From Deltaproteobacteria bacterium (GTDB taxonomy: Bacteria > Desulfobacterota > DSM-4660 > Desulfatiglandales > HGW-15): DNA of 64,000 nucleotides. Where the stretch lies: contig JAGVAP010000009.1 of NCBI GenBank assembly GCA_020060215.1, positions 1-64,000 of the forward strand. Reading direction: 5' to 3'. Under the pieces are notes generated by a model, which worked only from the letters and a program-made list of their open reading frames with translations, had not been told where the DNA came from and ran no database searches. Below, piece by piece: positions 34,560 through 42,878 of the stretch (positions are counted from its first letter, which is position 1; each line of letters opens with the position of its first letter). The position numbers and the translations under genes were made by a program.

Positions 34560-35318
34560 TCACTCCTCCGGGCTGCCGAACTGAAAGATGGCGCTTTGGA
34601 TGATCCGGGTGGCGTATGCCATCTGTTCCGGCAGGAAGTAGGCCCCGCGTGCCCGATGTGTTGACTTGCGGTAAGCGACGGCATGTTCTTCTGACCAGAA
34701 GAACACACTCTCCTTTCAGAAGGCCTCCACGATGCACTCCTCGTCGAGCCCGAACAGGTCCACCTCCGGCACGTAGGCAATGGGCACGCATTCGGGGTCT
34801 TGTGCCTTGATGTGGAGGTCGCTGTCGATCTCCAGTTCTATCGGCGTGCCGCAGTGGGCACACCGGCTCCGCACCCTCGTCGACAGGTAGGAGTTTCTCA
34901 GCCGCCCTTGCACGAAGGGGGTCGCAAATGCGTCGGCCGCTCAGGCGGCGTATACCTGTTCCCCCGTATCAAAGGTGACATGGTGGGGTGTCTCCTCGAC
35001 CGTCACCGGGTAGGCCCAGACCACCCGGCCCTGCCGGTCGCGGCAGATGAACGTCATGTGCTCATCCAGGTCCCCGAGAATGGACACGACTCTTTCGATG
35101 CCCATCCCGAGCCTATCGGCTACGAAGCCGGGGGTCATCGGTCTTGCATGCCCCGGGAGTTCCCTCACGACCAAGTGATGGACCCTCCGGTGCTCTTCCG
35201 TCATGAACGCCAGCTCCCTCTGAAACCTCCTTTGGGAGGTAAGGATCCGCTTCTCCCACAGGGACGGGGGAACCTTGAGGACAAACTGCCATAATCCAAC
35301 CATGAGTCTCTTCTTCAT
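34560..35318 (-). CDS. MerB-like organometallic lyase, putative selenoprotein with two Sec
   Basis: One frame of 253 codons interrupted only by two UGA codons, at 34941-34943 (residue 126) and 34716-34718 (residue 201), and ending at UGA 34560. The protein aligns with organomercurial lyase. An N-terminal winged-helix-like part is followed by VVWAYPVTVEETPHHV, then YAA-UGA-AADAF, which matches MerB YAWCALDTL: the first UGA is at catalytic Cys96 and D129 matches Asp99. RCAHCGTPIELEI matches the Cys117 region, and EAF-UGA-KESVFF matches SFCCHVHFF, with the second UGA at catalytic Cys159 (numbering of plasmid R831b MerB, from memory). The reading frame is otherwise intact. A SECIS-like hairpin follows the second UGA. 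The ATG at 35318 overlaps the thioesterase stop (ATGA) with GGAGG upstream. The alternative is a pseudogene. Confidence 0.8.
34685..34704 (-). promoter_or_regulatory. SECIS-like hairpin for the second UGA
   Basis: On the mRNA, GTTCTTCT-GGTC-AGAAGAAC forms a perfect 8-bp stem with a GGUC loop. The loop begins 20 nt after the UGA. From memory, the E. coli fdhF SECIS has a GGUC(U) apical loop about 19 nt after its UGA, so both loop and spacing agree closely. Confidence 0.75.
34905..34919 (-). promoter_or_regulatory. Possible SECIS hairpin for the first UGA
   Basis: On the mRNA, CCCTT-CGTGC-AAGGG gives a 5-bp stem that can extend by two more C-G pairs past a bulged C. The loop has a G-U and starts 27 nt after the UGA, within the range known for bacterial SECIS elements. 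Weaker than the second element. Confidence 0.5.
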
Positions 35319-35767
35319 CGAGCGCTCCTCCGTTCTTGTCCGGAACCGTTTCCGGTTTCTTCGGCCCGCTGGAGGTCCTCCCAGGACGAGAAAACCTCGC
35401 TCCCGGTCTCGACGATATGGCCCATGCCGTCAAAAAAGACATTGACCACCTCCGCATCGACCACCAGACGATCGGGATTGCCCGTGTAGATCCTCTGCTC
35501 GAAGGTAATGCTGCGCCGGCTCTTCCTGGCGATGCCTGTCTCGATCCTGATCACGTCCCCCAGCACAGCCGGGTGATGGTAGTCGATGCCGATATGGACC
35601 GTGGGATGGGCTACGGCCGTTTCCGCCAGGATGCGTGAGATCTCCCTGTGCCGGTCAAAGTAGTCCCACCGGGCCTCTTCCATGAACCGGATGTACCCGG
35701 CATGGTTCACATGGCCGAATGCGTCGATGTGGTACCCCCTGATCTTGATCTGCATGGTCGACGGCAT
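35315..35767 (-). CDS. Acyl-CoA thioesterase (4HBT hotdog fold)
   Basis: About 151 aa hotdog-fold protein. The catalytic loop is HIDAFGHVNHAGYIRFMEEA (Asp and the HVN motif), with a typical middle strand VHIGIDYHHPAVLGDVI. Relatives hydrolyse acyl-CoA or 4-hydroxybenzoyl-CoA type thioesters. I place the start at the ATG at 35767 (MPSTMQIKIRGYH); the ATG at 35755 is also possible, neither with a strong ribosome site. Its stop overlaps the start of the MerB-like selenoprotein gene (ATGA), so the two are probably co-translated. Confidence 0.8.
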   Translation of the reverse strand: MPSTMQIKIRGYHIDAFGHVNHAGYIRFMEEARWDYFDRHREISRILAETAVAHPTVHIGIDYHHPAVLGDVIRIETGIARKSRRSITFEQRIYTGNPDRLVVDAEVVNVFFDGMGHIVETGSEVFSSWEDLQRAEETGNGSGQERRSAR

Positions 35768-36499
35768 GGTTTGCTTCGACTCGGGAGCGCGGCAAAGGAT
35801 TATGCCGGCGGTCACCTGTTGTTTGCCATCCTGATGAACAGCCCCACGCTGGAGGCGGCGCTCGGGAAGTTCTGCAGGTACCACTGCATCCTGTCCGACG
35901 TGGTGCAGCCCCGGCTCTCAGATACGGGCAACAGCCCCGTGATCACCCTGGAGACACCACATCCCGAAGTCAACCTGAGCCTGGGACAGGAGGCCTTTGT
36001 CTTCAGCCTGTTCGCGTCGATCGTCGAGGTCCTGACCGGCCGCAGAAAGAATGTCGTGGAAGTCCGTTTTTCCCACCCGCGGCCGAGGCGGGCCGATCCG
36101 TATCGCCGCATATTCTCCTGCCCGACAAGATTCGACCGGAAGGACAGAGGTCTTCTCATCCGCAGGAGCGCCATGGGGAAACCGGTGTTTCTGTCCAACC
36201 CCGATCTGCTTTCGCGGCTCGAAACGATGGCGCTGGAACACGCGGCAAAGACCTCCACCGGGAACACGGTCCGCCACAAGGTCGCGCTCGTCCTGGACCG
36301 GATGCTTCCTTCCGGCGAGAAACCCTCGCTGAGAAGGGTGGCGGAAGCCCTTGCCATGAGCACCCGGCTGCTGCAGCAGAGACTCAGGGCGGAAGAAGGG
36401 CTGAGCACCACGTCGAGGAGATTTGGAAAAGCTGCCTCAACTGGTATGGATCCACCATGGACGGTCGGTAGAGGACCCTCCTCCCACATATTGTTTTAA
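35768..36499 (+). pseudogene. AraC-family regulator fragment
   Basis: The frame reads like the middle of an AraC regulator of the arabinose-binding type II (OruR/ArgR-like) group. It begins GLLRLGSAAKDYAGGHLLFA (usual YGLLGYAL region), continues with SPTLEAALGKFCRYHCILSD, and ends with one helix-turn-helix, SLRRVAEALAMSTRLLQQRL. The first ~75 residues and the second helix-turn-helix are missing: upstream is the start of the thioesterase, downstream the tail of the kinase (4-bp overlap). I see no credible start codon, so I call it broken. Confidence 0.65.
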
Positions 36500-37770
36500 G
36501 GCAGCGTGATCATGAACGTGGACCCCTTCCCGGGGGTGCTCCTGGCCGTGATCGTCCCACCGTGTCGCTCGACGATCTTTCGGCAGACCGCAAGCCCCAT
36601 CCCTGTGCCGTCGTATTCTTCCTTTCCATGGAGCTGCTGAAGAGGCCTGAACACATTTTCCAGGTACTCCTGATCGAACCCTATCCCGTTGTCCTCGATG
36701 CAGATCCGGTTCCCATCGGCGGACTCGTCCGCATAGACAGAGATCAACGGCTTCTCGGCCCCCCTGTACTTCAAGGCATTCTCAATGAGATTTTCGAAGA
36801 GCAGGCGCATTTGCTCCTCGTCGGCGTCGATGATGGGCAGGGCGCTTATTTCGACCCGGCCTCCCTCCTGCTCCAGCCGCTCCCGATGACGATCCGCAAC
36901 ACCTCGCACGACCCGGCCCAGGTCGACTCTTGTGAAGGGGCCGCCATGGGTGACCAGTCTTGAATAGCTTAGAAGATCCTGGAGGAGATCGCGCATCCAC
37001 CTGGCCGATCTCTCGATCCGAGCGACGCGATCACACCCTTCTTCACCGAGTTTTTCCAGGCACTGCGGTCTCAGGATGTCTGCAAACATCTGAATCTTCC
37101 GAAGAGGCTCCTGAAGGTGGTGGGACGCCATGAACGCGAACTCCTGCAGTTCCCTGTTCACGAGCTCCAGTCTCCGTGCATGATCCTGGAGGGTCCGGTT
37201 GGCTTCTTCCAGTTCCGAGGTTCGCTCCCTGACCCTCGCCTCGAGTTCCTCCTTGGCGACCCGGAGCGCTTTCTCCATCTCCTTGCGCTCGGTGATATCG
37301 AAGGAGTACTCGATGATGTGGCTGACCTCCCCCCGCGGGGAGAACACCGGATAGCCGTGCACCTCGATGTGCCGGACGGCCCCGCCATCATCGGCATGCA
37401 CGTGCTCCACGGTGACCGGCTTCCGGGTCTCTTTGATGAGGTGGAGAGGGCAGTGGTGGTCAGGGCCGTGGCATGCCTCGGCCGATCCATGGGTCAGCGC
37501 ATAGCAGGTGACGGGGGATGAACACTCCGCGCTCCTTGCGGCCGAGTTGGCCAGCTTCACGGTGTAGTCTTTCGCATCGACCACATAGAGCGGCTGGGTG
37601 AGAGATTCGATGATCTGCTCCAGGAAATCCTCCTGCTCCAGTAATCTCTCTCGCGCCCTTCGGCTTTCGGCCGCGCAATCGGGCTCCAGGTCAATCCGAG
37701 TCGAAACCTGCTCCCGAATGGATTCGATTTCGTCCCGAAGTTGCGCCTCTGTCTTCTCCTTGCCCGCCAT
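36496..37770 (-). CDS. PAS-domain sensor histidine kinase, cytoplasmic
   Basis: 424 aa, no membrane segment. An N-terminal coiled region is followed by one PAS domain (about 60-180) carrying a Cys/His-rich insertion, TCYALTHGSAEACHGPDHHC, then PAC (DITERKEMEKAL) and a coiled coil. The DHp has the phospho-acceptor in FMASHHLQEPLRKI; HATPase_c shows NLIENALKY, DNGIGFDQE and GTGMGLAVC. The kinase core closely resembles that of the kinase at 17393. The start is the ATG at 37770 after GGAGGGGG. No response regulator is adjacent. Confidence 0.87.
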   Translation of the reverse strand: MAGKEKTEAQLRDEIESIREQVSTRIDLEPDCAAESRRARERLLEQEDFLEQIIESLTQPLYVVDAKDYTVKLANSAARSAECSSPVTCYALTHGSAEACHGPDHHCPLHLIKETRKPVTVEHVHADDGGAVRHIEVHGYPVFSPRGEVSHIIEYSFDITERKEMEKALRVAKEELEARVRERTSELEEANRTLQDHARRLELVNRELQEFAFMASHHLQEPLRKIQMFADILRPQCLEKLGEEGCDRVARIERSARWMRDLLQDLLSYSRLVTHGGPFTRVDLGRVVRGVADRHRERLEQEGGRVEISALPIIDADEEQMRLLFENLIENALKYRGAEKPLISVYADESADGNRICIEDNGIGFDQEYLENVFRPLQQLHGKEEYDGTGMGLAVCRKIVERHGGTITARSTPGKGSTFMITLP

Positions 37771-38087
37771 ATCCCCCTCCTGACGTGAAAGTTCGGTCAG
37801 CCGGATGTCGCAACGTGTTTTGGAAGCATCCGGTTCGAGACAGGGCCTGTGGAGTGCCGGAATTCGTGCCAAGGGGACCGTGCGAAGGCAGAGAAACAAG
37901 AGGGCCTATTTCCCAAGGGGAACCACAAACATCTCGTGCTCAGGACGTCAGCGAGTATCCGGCCCAGTCAATTCAAGGCGCTTCAATCTAATCAGCCCCC
38001 CTTCACAGTCAAGGTTTTCCAGCAGGGCCCCTCCTCTTTTCGCCCATTGCCCTCCTTCCTTCAGGATGAACCCATATGCATGACACC
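37771..38087. other. Intergenic region, no gene seen
   Basis: Upstream of the kinase and downstream of the TPR protein gene, both on the minus strand. The overlapping plus-strand frames look like chance frames. No hairpin followed by a T-run was noticed. Confidence 0.4.
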
Positions 38088-39782
38088 TCAGAACCGTGTG
38101 GCCTCGATCCGGATGTCCGCATCCGGCCAGGCCTTGCGAAAGCGCTGCTCGACCCTTTCCGCCTGTTCGTCCTTGTCCTGGGCCCGCAAGGCCCGGGCAA
38201 GGCCGAAGAGGGCCCAGCCGTTTCCGGGCGTCCGGCGAAGGTCCTCCCAGTACACCGTTTCCGCCTCGGCAGGACGGCCCGCTTCCAGCAATACGGCTCC
38301 AAGCACATGCCGCGCCGGCAGCCCCCAGTCAGGCGGCTCGATGTAGGTCAGCCCGTCCTCCAGCCTCGTGGCCCGGTCCAGATGGGCAACTGCGCGATCG
38401 TAATCGCCCCGCCGCGCAGCGACGTCCCCTGCGAGAACCTCCACGCCGATGGACAGAATGGTGCCGACCGAGTTGGGCGTCCAAAGGGCCGCCTTCGCGA
38501 CCTCCGGATCCGCTGCGAGCTCACGGAGTCTCTCGAGTTCCTTCGCTGCTTCATCGTACTGCCCCTTGGCGCTGAAGGCCATACCGCGCGCAAACCGCCA
38601 CATGCCGACGACCAGCGGCTGTTCATATCGGGGTAGGGGTTCTGCGAGGATCTCATCCCACTTGCCGAATCGAACCAGGGCGTGGTACGGCACGGCCGCG
38701 AAAAACTGGAGCATCGGGGCTTCCCGCACGACATCGGGGGTTATCTTTTCAACCACCTTGCGCGCCGCGGCCAGAGCGGGCCGGCTTCGTCCCAGCATGG
38801 TTTCGGCAAACCAGAGAAAATGGACATTGTGCGGGTAGTAGCTCACGGGATAGAAGCCCTGGATGCGGCACTGGGTGATGTACTCTTCATCGGCCTCGAC
38901 GGCAAGCGTATTGCCGCGCACCGCATCGGCGAAACGGCCGACGCGCACATAGATGTGCGAAGGCATATGGACCAGGTGGCCTGCGCCGGGCACCAGGTGC
39001 TGAAGCCGGTCGGCCGCAGCTTCGGCGGATTTCGCGTCCTGGGTGGGCTCCATCAGGTGAATCCAGAAATGGAGCGCGCCGGGGTGATCCGGGTTCCGCG
39101 CCATGACCGACTGCAGGGCCGCAGCGATCTCTTGGGTGCCCGGATGAGGAAGACCGTCACGCGTCCAGTAATCCCAGGGCCGGAGGTCCATCATGGACTC
39201 CGCGAAGAGCGTAGCGGCATCCAGGTCGTCCGGGAACCTCTGATGGAGACGGCGCATGGCGTCGGCGTAGGCCCGATCCCGCTCCTTGCGCTCTTCGGCC
39301 CTGCCCGAATACCTCTGGGACAGGGCATCGATATAACCCTGTTCGCGATCCGTGGCCCTGGACTTCAGCGACAGCGCCTTCCGGCTGAGTTCATAGGCCT
39401 CTTGCTCCTTCTCGGGATCCATGGGCGCATTGATGTTGGGCCCCAGCACGAGGGCCTGCCCCCAGTAGGCCATCGCGCAATCGGGATCGAGGCGCGCCGC
39501 CTCGCGGAAGGCCCGTCCGGCCTCGGCATGGTTGAAGCCGTAGGCCAGGTTCATGCCCTGGTTGATGAACAGCTGTGCGCGTTCCGACTTCGTCGTCACC
39601 GGGAAGGTATGCTTTCCCAGGTTCTGAAGCCGCGGCGCCAGGCTCCCGTCGGGTCCGGGGGAGTCTGTCTTCTCGGCTGCTGCGTAATGCTGATGGGTGG
39701 TCTGCTCCGCCAAAGCGGCTGCAGGCCCGGTCAGGATCACAGCCATTGCCACGGCTATGCTCAAAAGATGGCTCGTCTTCAT
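38088..39782 (-). CDS. Secreted tetratricopeptide-repeat protein
   Basis: 564 aa with a Sec signal peptide (MKTSHLLSIAVAMAVILTGP, cleavage near ALAEQ). The mature part contains TPR-like helical pairs, for example AEAGRAFREAARLDPDCAMAY and, near the C-terminus, GWALFGLARALRAQDKDEQA. The middle (DLDAATLFAESMMDLRPWDY; LHFWIHLMEPTQDAKSAEAA; HMPSHIYVRVGRFADAV) is a conserved arrangement in uncharacterised TPR proteins. Function unknown; it is single, with no operon partner. Confidence 0.75.
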   Translation of the reverse strand: MKTSHLLSIAVAMAVILTGPAAALAEQTTHQHYAAAEKTDSPGPDGSLAPRLQNLGKHTFPVTTKSERAQLFINQGMNLAYGFNHAEAGRAFREAARLDPDCAMAYWGQALVLGPNINAPMDPEKEQEAYELSRKALSLKSRATDREQGYIDALSQRYSGRAEERKERDRAYADAMRRLHQRFPDDLDAATLFAESMMDLRPWDYWTRDGLPHPGTQEIAAALQSVMARNPDHPGALHFWIHLMEPTQDAKSAEAAADRLQHLVPGAGHLVHMPSHIYVRVGRFADAVRGNTLAVEADEEYITQCRIQGFYPVSYYPHNVHFLWFAETMLGRSRPALAAARKVVEKITPDVVREAPMLQFFAAVPYHALVRFGKWDEILAEPLPRYEQPLVVGMWRFARGMAFSAKGQYDEAAKELERLRELAADPEVAKAALWTPNSVGTILSIGVEVLAGDVAARRGDYDRAVAHLDRATRLEDGLTYIEPPDWGLPARHVLGAVLLEAGRPAEAETVYWEDLRRTPGNGWALFGLARALRAQDKDEQAERVEQRFRKAWPDADIRIEATRF

Positions 39783-40057
39783 TTTGGCCCCTCCTTTTCT
39801 AAAGGCGATAGCTATAAGTTAGAGGCTGTTGCTCCGGATGCCAGATGGGGGAAGAGGCTTATTGATGCTGCTTCTTTGCAGTATTCTCAAAGAGAGGACG
39901 GCGCCGCATGAGAAGATCCGCCGATCTGCGATCAATCACCAGAAGAAGCACCTCCGACCCCCTTTCCTTATCCGTAAACACCACCCCATAACCACCGGGT
40001 TTGAAAAGAAGACCCATCGTAGTATGATGGTCCTCAATACACGTGAGGAGCAGGCGC
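39783..40057. other. Divergent intergenic region
   Basis: Between the TPR gene (minus) and the GcvT-SHMT gene (plus). No gene was recognised; promoters for both directions are expected here but I could not single one out. Confidence 0.4.
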
Positions 40058-42721
40058 ATGAACGGAGCATCCCTGAAGAGGACGGTTCTGAACGAGTGGC
40101 ACCGGTCGCGTGAGGCCAACATGACCGATTTCGGCGGGTGGGACATGCCCCTCCATTACCGGACGGGGATCATCCGGGAGCACCTGGCCACGAGGAGGTT
40201 CGGAGGGCTTTTCGACGTCAGCCATATGGGCCGTTTCCGGATCAGGGGAAGGGGGGCCGTTCCGTTTCTGCAGCATGTGCTCAGCAACAACGCGGAGGCC
40301 CTGGAGCCATGTCAGGCGCAATACACCTTGGTCGCGGACGAGAGGGGCGGTCTGATCGACGACACCTACCTGTACCGCCTTGCAGAGGAGGACTTCCTCC
40401 TGGTCGTCAACGGATCGAACCGGGAAAAGGACTGGGACCATTTTCAGGGGCAGGCAGGGGGTTTCGAGGATCTGTCGATCGAGGATCAGAGTGCGTCGAT
40501 CGCGATGATCGCCTTCCAGGGGCCGCTCGCGGGCCGGGTCCTCGAAGGGCTGATCGAGGGGGGATTGCTGCCCGAGCCCATGCGAAACCGGCTCTCCGAG
40601 GTCGTCGTGCTCGGGACGCGGATGTGGGCGGCCCGCACCGGCTACACGGGCGAGCCCGTCGGTTTCGAGCTCTTCCCCCCTTCGGAGAAATCGGTCGAAC
40701 TCTGGTCCCGGCTTCTCGAAGCGGGCGAGCCGCTCGGCATCCTGCCTGCAGGGCTGGGCGCGCGGGATACCCTCCGGCTGGAGGCGGGGATGCCCCTCTA
40801 TGGCAATGAATTCGGCACCGACCCCGAGGGGAGAGCGTTCCCCGCCTTTTCTTTTCCCCTCGCCTCGGCCGCGGTCAGCTTCTCCCCCCGCAAGGGAGAA
40901 TACCTAGGGAAGAGACCCCTCCTGGCCCAGTTCAGGCAGGTCCAGAAGCTCATGACCGGGCTCTTCGAACCCAATGACATCCTGCCCCGCAGGACCGTGC
41001 CTCTAGCGCTGCTGGACAGGGGAGTGGCCCGGCACGGGGACGAGGTCTTCCTGGAGGAGAAGAGGATCGGATGGGTCACCAGCGGCACCGTGGTCCCCTA
41101 CTGGGAGTTCGAAGGAGAGGGTGTGGAGGCGACGATCACCGGCGACGAGGGGAGAAGGGCCATAGCCCTGGCCTGTCTGGATGCCCGGCTGCTGCCCGAG
41201 CAGCAGGTCGATGTGGTCGTGAGGGGCCGCCGCATCAGGGCGCAGATCGTGCGGTGGCACGGCCGCTCCGACGCGCCCCCCTACTTCCGCCCCATCCCGG
41301 CAGGATGGTGCAAGACCGTGCCCGGTTCGTTTGCGGAGGACTCCGCCCGGAAGGGGCTGACCCTGTTGACCAGGTCCGTCGAGAACCACGAGTGGCGCCA
41401 GCAGCGGTGCATCAACCTCATCCCGTCGGAGATGACCCCCTCTCCGCTCGTCCGGCTGCTGCAGGTCCTGGACCCGGCAGGCCGCTACGCAGAGCACAAG
41501 CCCTTGCCTGCGGCCTGCGACCGGGAGGTGTACTACTACCAGGGCACGGATTTCATCGAATGGGTGGAGGATTCGCTGCTCGAGGAGGTGCGGACATATC
41601 TCAATGCACCGCTGGCAGAGGTGAGGCCCATCAGCGGGCAGACCGCCAATATGACCGTCTTCAGCGCCATGGTCGATTACAGGAATCGCGTCGACCGAAA
41701 ACGGGAACCCGAGCGCATTCGGCTGGTGATGAACAACCACATCGGCAAGGGGGGACACCTCAGCGCCCAGCCCATGGGCGCTCTGCGCGACTATGTGGCC
41801 AAGGACCCGGTCACGGAGAGATTCGCGGTGGTGAATTTTCCCGTGCAGAGGGAGAACCCCTACAGGATCGACCTGGAGGAGACGGGCCGGCTCCTGGAGA
41901 GGATCGAGCCGGAGATCATCATCTTCGGAAAGAGCATGGTGCTTCACCCCGAGCCGGTGCAGGCCGTGCGGAACCTGGTGGACGGGATGAAGATCCGCCC
42001 TGTCCTGATGTACGACATGGCCCATGTGCTCGGACTCGTCGGGCCTCACTTCCAGGCCCCCTTCGAGGAGGGCGCCGACATCGTGACCGGCTCCACCCAC
42101 AAGACCTTCTTCGGATCCCAGAGGGGGATCATCGCGGCCAAAATGGTGGAGAACACCCCCGAGTTCGATCTCTGGGACGCCATACGCAGGCGGGCCTTTC
42201 CCGGCATGACCAGCAACCATCATCCGGGAACGCTCCTCGGGCTTCTCATGGCGGCCATGGAGATGAATGCGTTCAAGGAGGAATACCAGCCCCTGGTGAT
42301 CTCCAATGCCAAGGCCTTTGCCAGGGCGCTCAAGGACCGGGGACTGGATGTGCAGGGAGACCCTGATCGCGATTTCACGGAGACCCACCAGGTGATCGTG
42401 AGGGTCGATTATGCACAGGGGATCCGGGTCGCCCGTTCTTTGGAGCGGAACAACATCATCGTAAATTATCAGGCGCTGCCCACGGACGAGAGCTTTACCG
42501 CAAGCTCCGGCCTGAGAATGGGGGTTGCGGAGATGACCCGCTTCGGGATGCAGGGACGGGATTTCGAGTCCCTGGCCGGTCTGATCGCCGAAGTGGTGAA
42601 GGGCGGCGCAGACGTGAAGGACCAGGTCATCGGGTTGAGGCGGGGATTTCAGCAGATGCGGTTCTGCTTCGAGGAGAAGGAACTGGAGCCGCTGAAGGAG
42701 AGGCTGCTCGCGACCTTCTGA
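40058..42721 (+). CDS. GcvT-SHMT fusion: aminomethyltransferase / serine hydroxymethyltransferase
   Basis: 887 aa. Residues 1 to about 425 are a GcvT domain (FGGWDMPLHYRTGIIREH, GGLFDVSHMG, then GYTGEPVGFELF and LGARDTLRLEAGMPLYGNEF, a tetrahydrofolate-binding T-protein pattern). Residues about 435-887 are a PLP-dependent SHMT-like domain (INLIPSEMTPSPLVR; YYQGTDFIEWVE; Schiff-base Lys in TGSTHKTFFGSQRG). The first part makes methylene-THF from the aminomethyl group, the second can use it to make serine from glycine, so the fusion could channel C1 units. I chose the ATG at 40058 (GAGGAG 7 nt upstream) over a GTG at 40043. The gcv operon at 0.3-3.4 kb lacks gcvT, so this may supply it. Confidence 0.9.
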   Translation: MNGASLKRTVLNEWHRSREANMTDFGGWDMPLHYRTGIIREHLATRRFGGLFDVSHMGRFRIRGRGAVPFLQHVLSNNAEALEPCQAQYTLVADERGGLIDDTYLYRLAEEDFLLVVNGSNREKDWDHFQGQAGGFEDLSIEDQSASIAMIAFQGPLAGRVLEGLIEGGLLPEPMRNRLSEVVVLGTRMWAARTGYTGEPVGFELFPPSEKSVELWSRLLEAGEPLGILPAGLGARDTLRLEAGMPLYGNEFGTDPEGRAFPAFSFPLASAAVSFSPRKGEYLGKRPLLAQFRQVQKLMTGLFEPNDILPRRTVPLALLDRGVARHGDEVFLEEKRIGWVTSGTVVPYWEFEGEGVEATITGDEGRRAIALACLDARLLPEQQVDVVVRGRRIRAQIVRWHGRSDAPPYFRPIPAGWCKTVPGSFAEDSARKGLTLLTRSVENHEWRQQRCINLIPSEMTPSPLVRLLQVLDPAGRYAEHKPLPAACDREVYYYQGTDFIEWVEDSLLEEVRTYLNAPLAEVRPISGQTANMTVFSAMVDYRNRVDRKREPERIRLVMNNHIGKGGHLSAQPMGALRDYVAKDPVTERFAVVNFPVQRENPYRIDLEETGRLLERIEPEIIIFGKSMVLHPEPVQAVRNLVDGMKIRPVLMYDMAHVLGLVGPHFQAPFEEGADIVTGSTHKTFFGSQRGIIAAKMVENTPEFDLWDAIRRRAFPGMTSNHHPGTLLGLLMAAMEMNAFKEEYQPLVISNAKAFARALKDRGLDVQGDPDRDFTETHQVIVRVDYAQGIRVARSLERNNIIVNYQALPTDESFTASSGLRMGVAEMTRFGMQGRDFESLAGLIAEVVKGGADVKDQVIGLRRGFQQMRFCFEEKELEPLKERLLATF

Positions 42722-42729
42722 GCTCGAAT

Positions 42730-42761
42730 GGATGGGTTTCGCTGCGCTCCACCCATCCTAC
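42730..42761. repeat. Dispersed palindromic repeat, copy 1
   Basis: GGATGGGT...GCTGCGCTCC...ACCCATCCTAC type element. Its arms GGATGGGT and ACCCATCC pair. Four more copies lie at 58478, 60378, 60491 and 60564. Always intergenic. Confidence 0.7.
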
Positions 42762-42828
42762 GAAGCTGCCCGAATTTGTGCAACGCTGGGGTTGACATCT
42801 GGTCTTTCAACTTGGACATTCGGTCGGA

Positions 42829-42845
42829 ACCCCCTTCGAGGGGGT
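42829..42845. terminator. GC-rich hairpin between convergent genes
   Basis: ACCCCC-TTCGA-GGGGGT, a 6-bp stem with a 5-nt loop, between the GcvT-SHMT stop (42721) and the ATPase stop (42879). No T-run follows. Terminator role inferred from position. Confidence 0.4.
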
Positions 42846-42878
42846 CTCCTCAGGCCACCCGCTCTGCGGGCTGGAGTC

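Noticed and set aside
34414..34863. Long minus-strand frame overlapping the MerB-like gene
   Set aside because: It is a shifted frame of the MerB-like gene rich in Arg/Pro/Gly; the homology lies in the frame with the two UGA codons.
41003..42388. 461-codon minus-strand frame opposite the SHMT domain
   Set aside because: Antisense shadow; the plus-strand frame has complete SHMT signatures.
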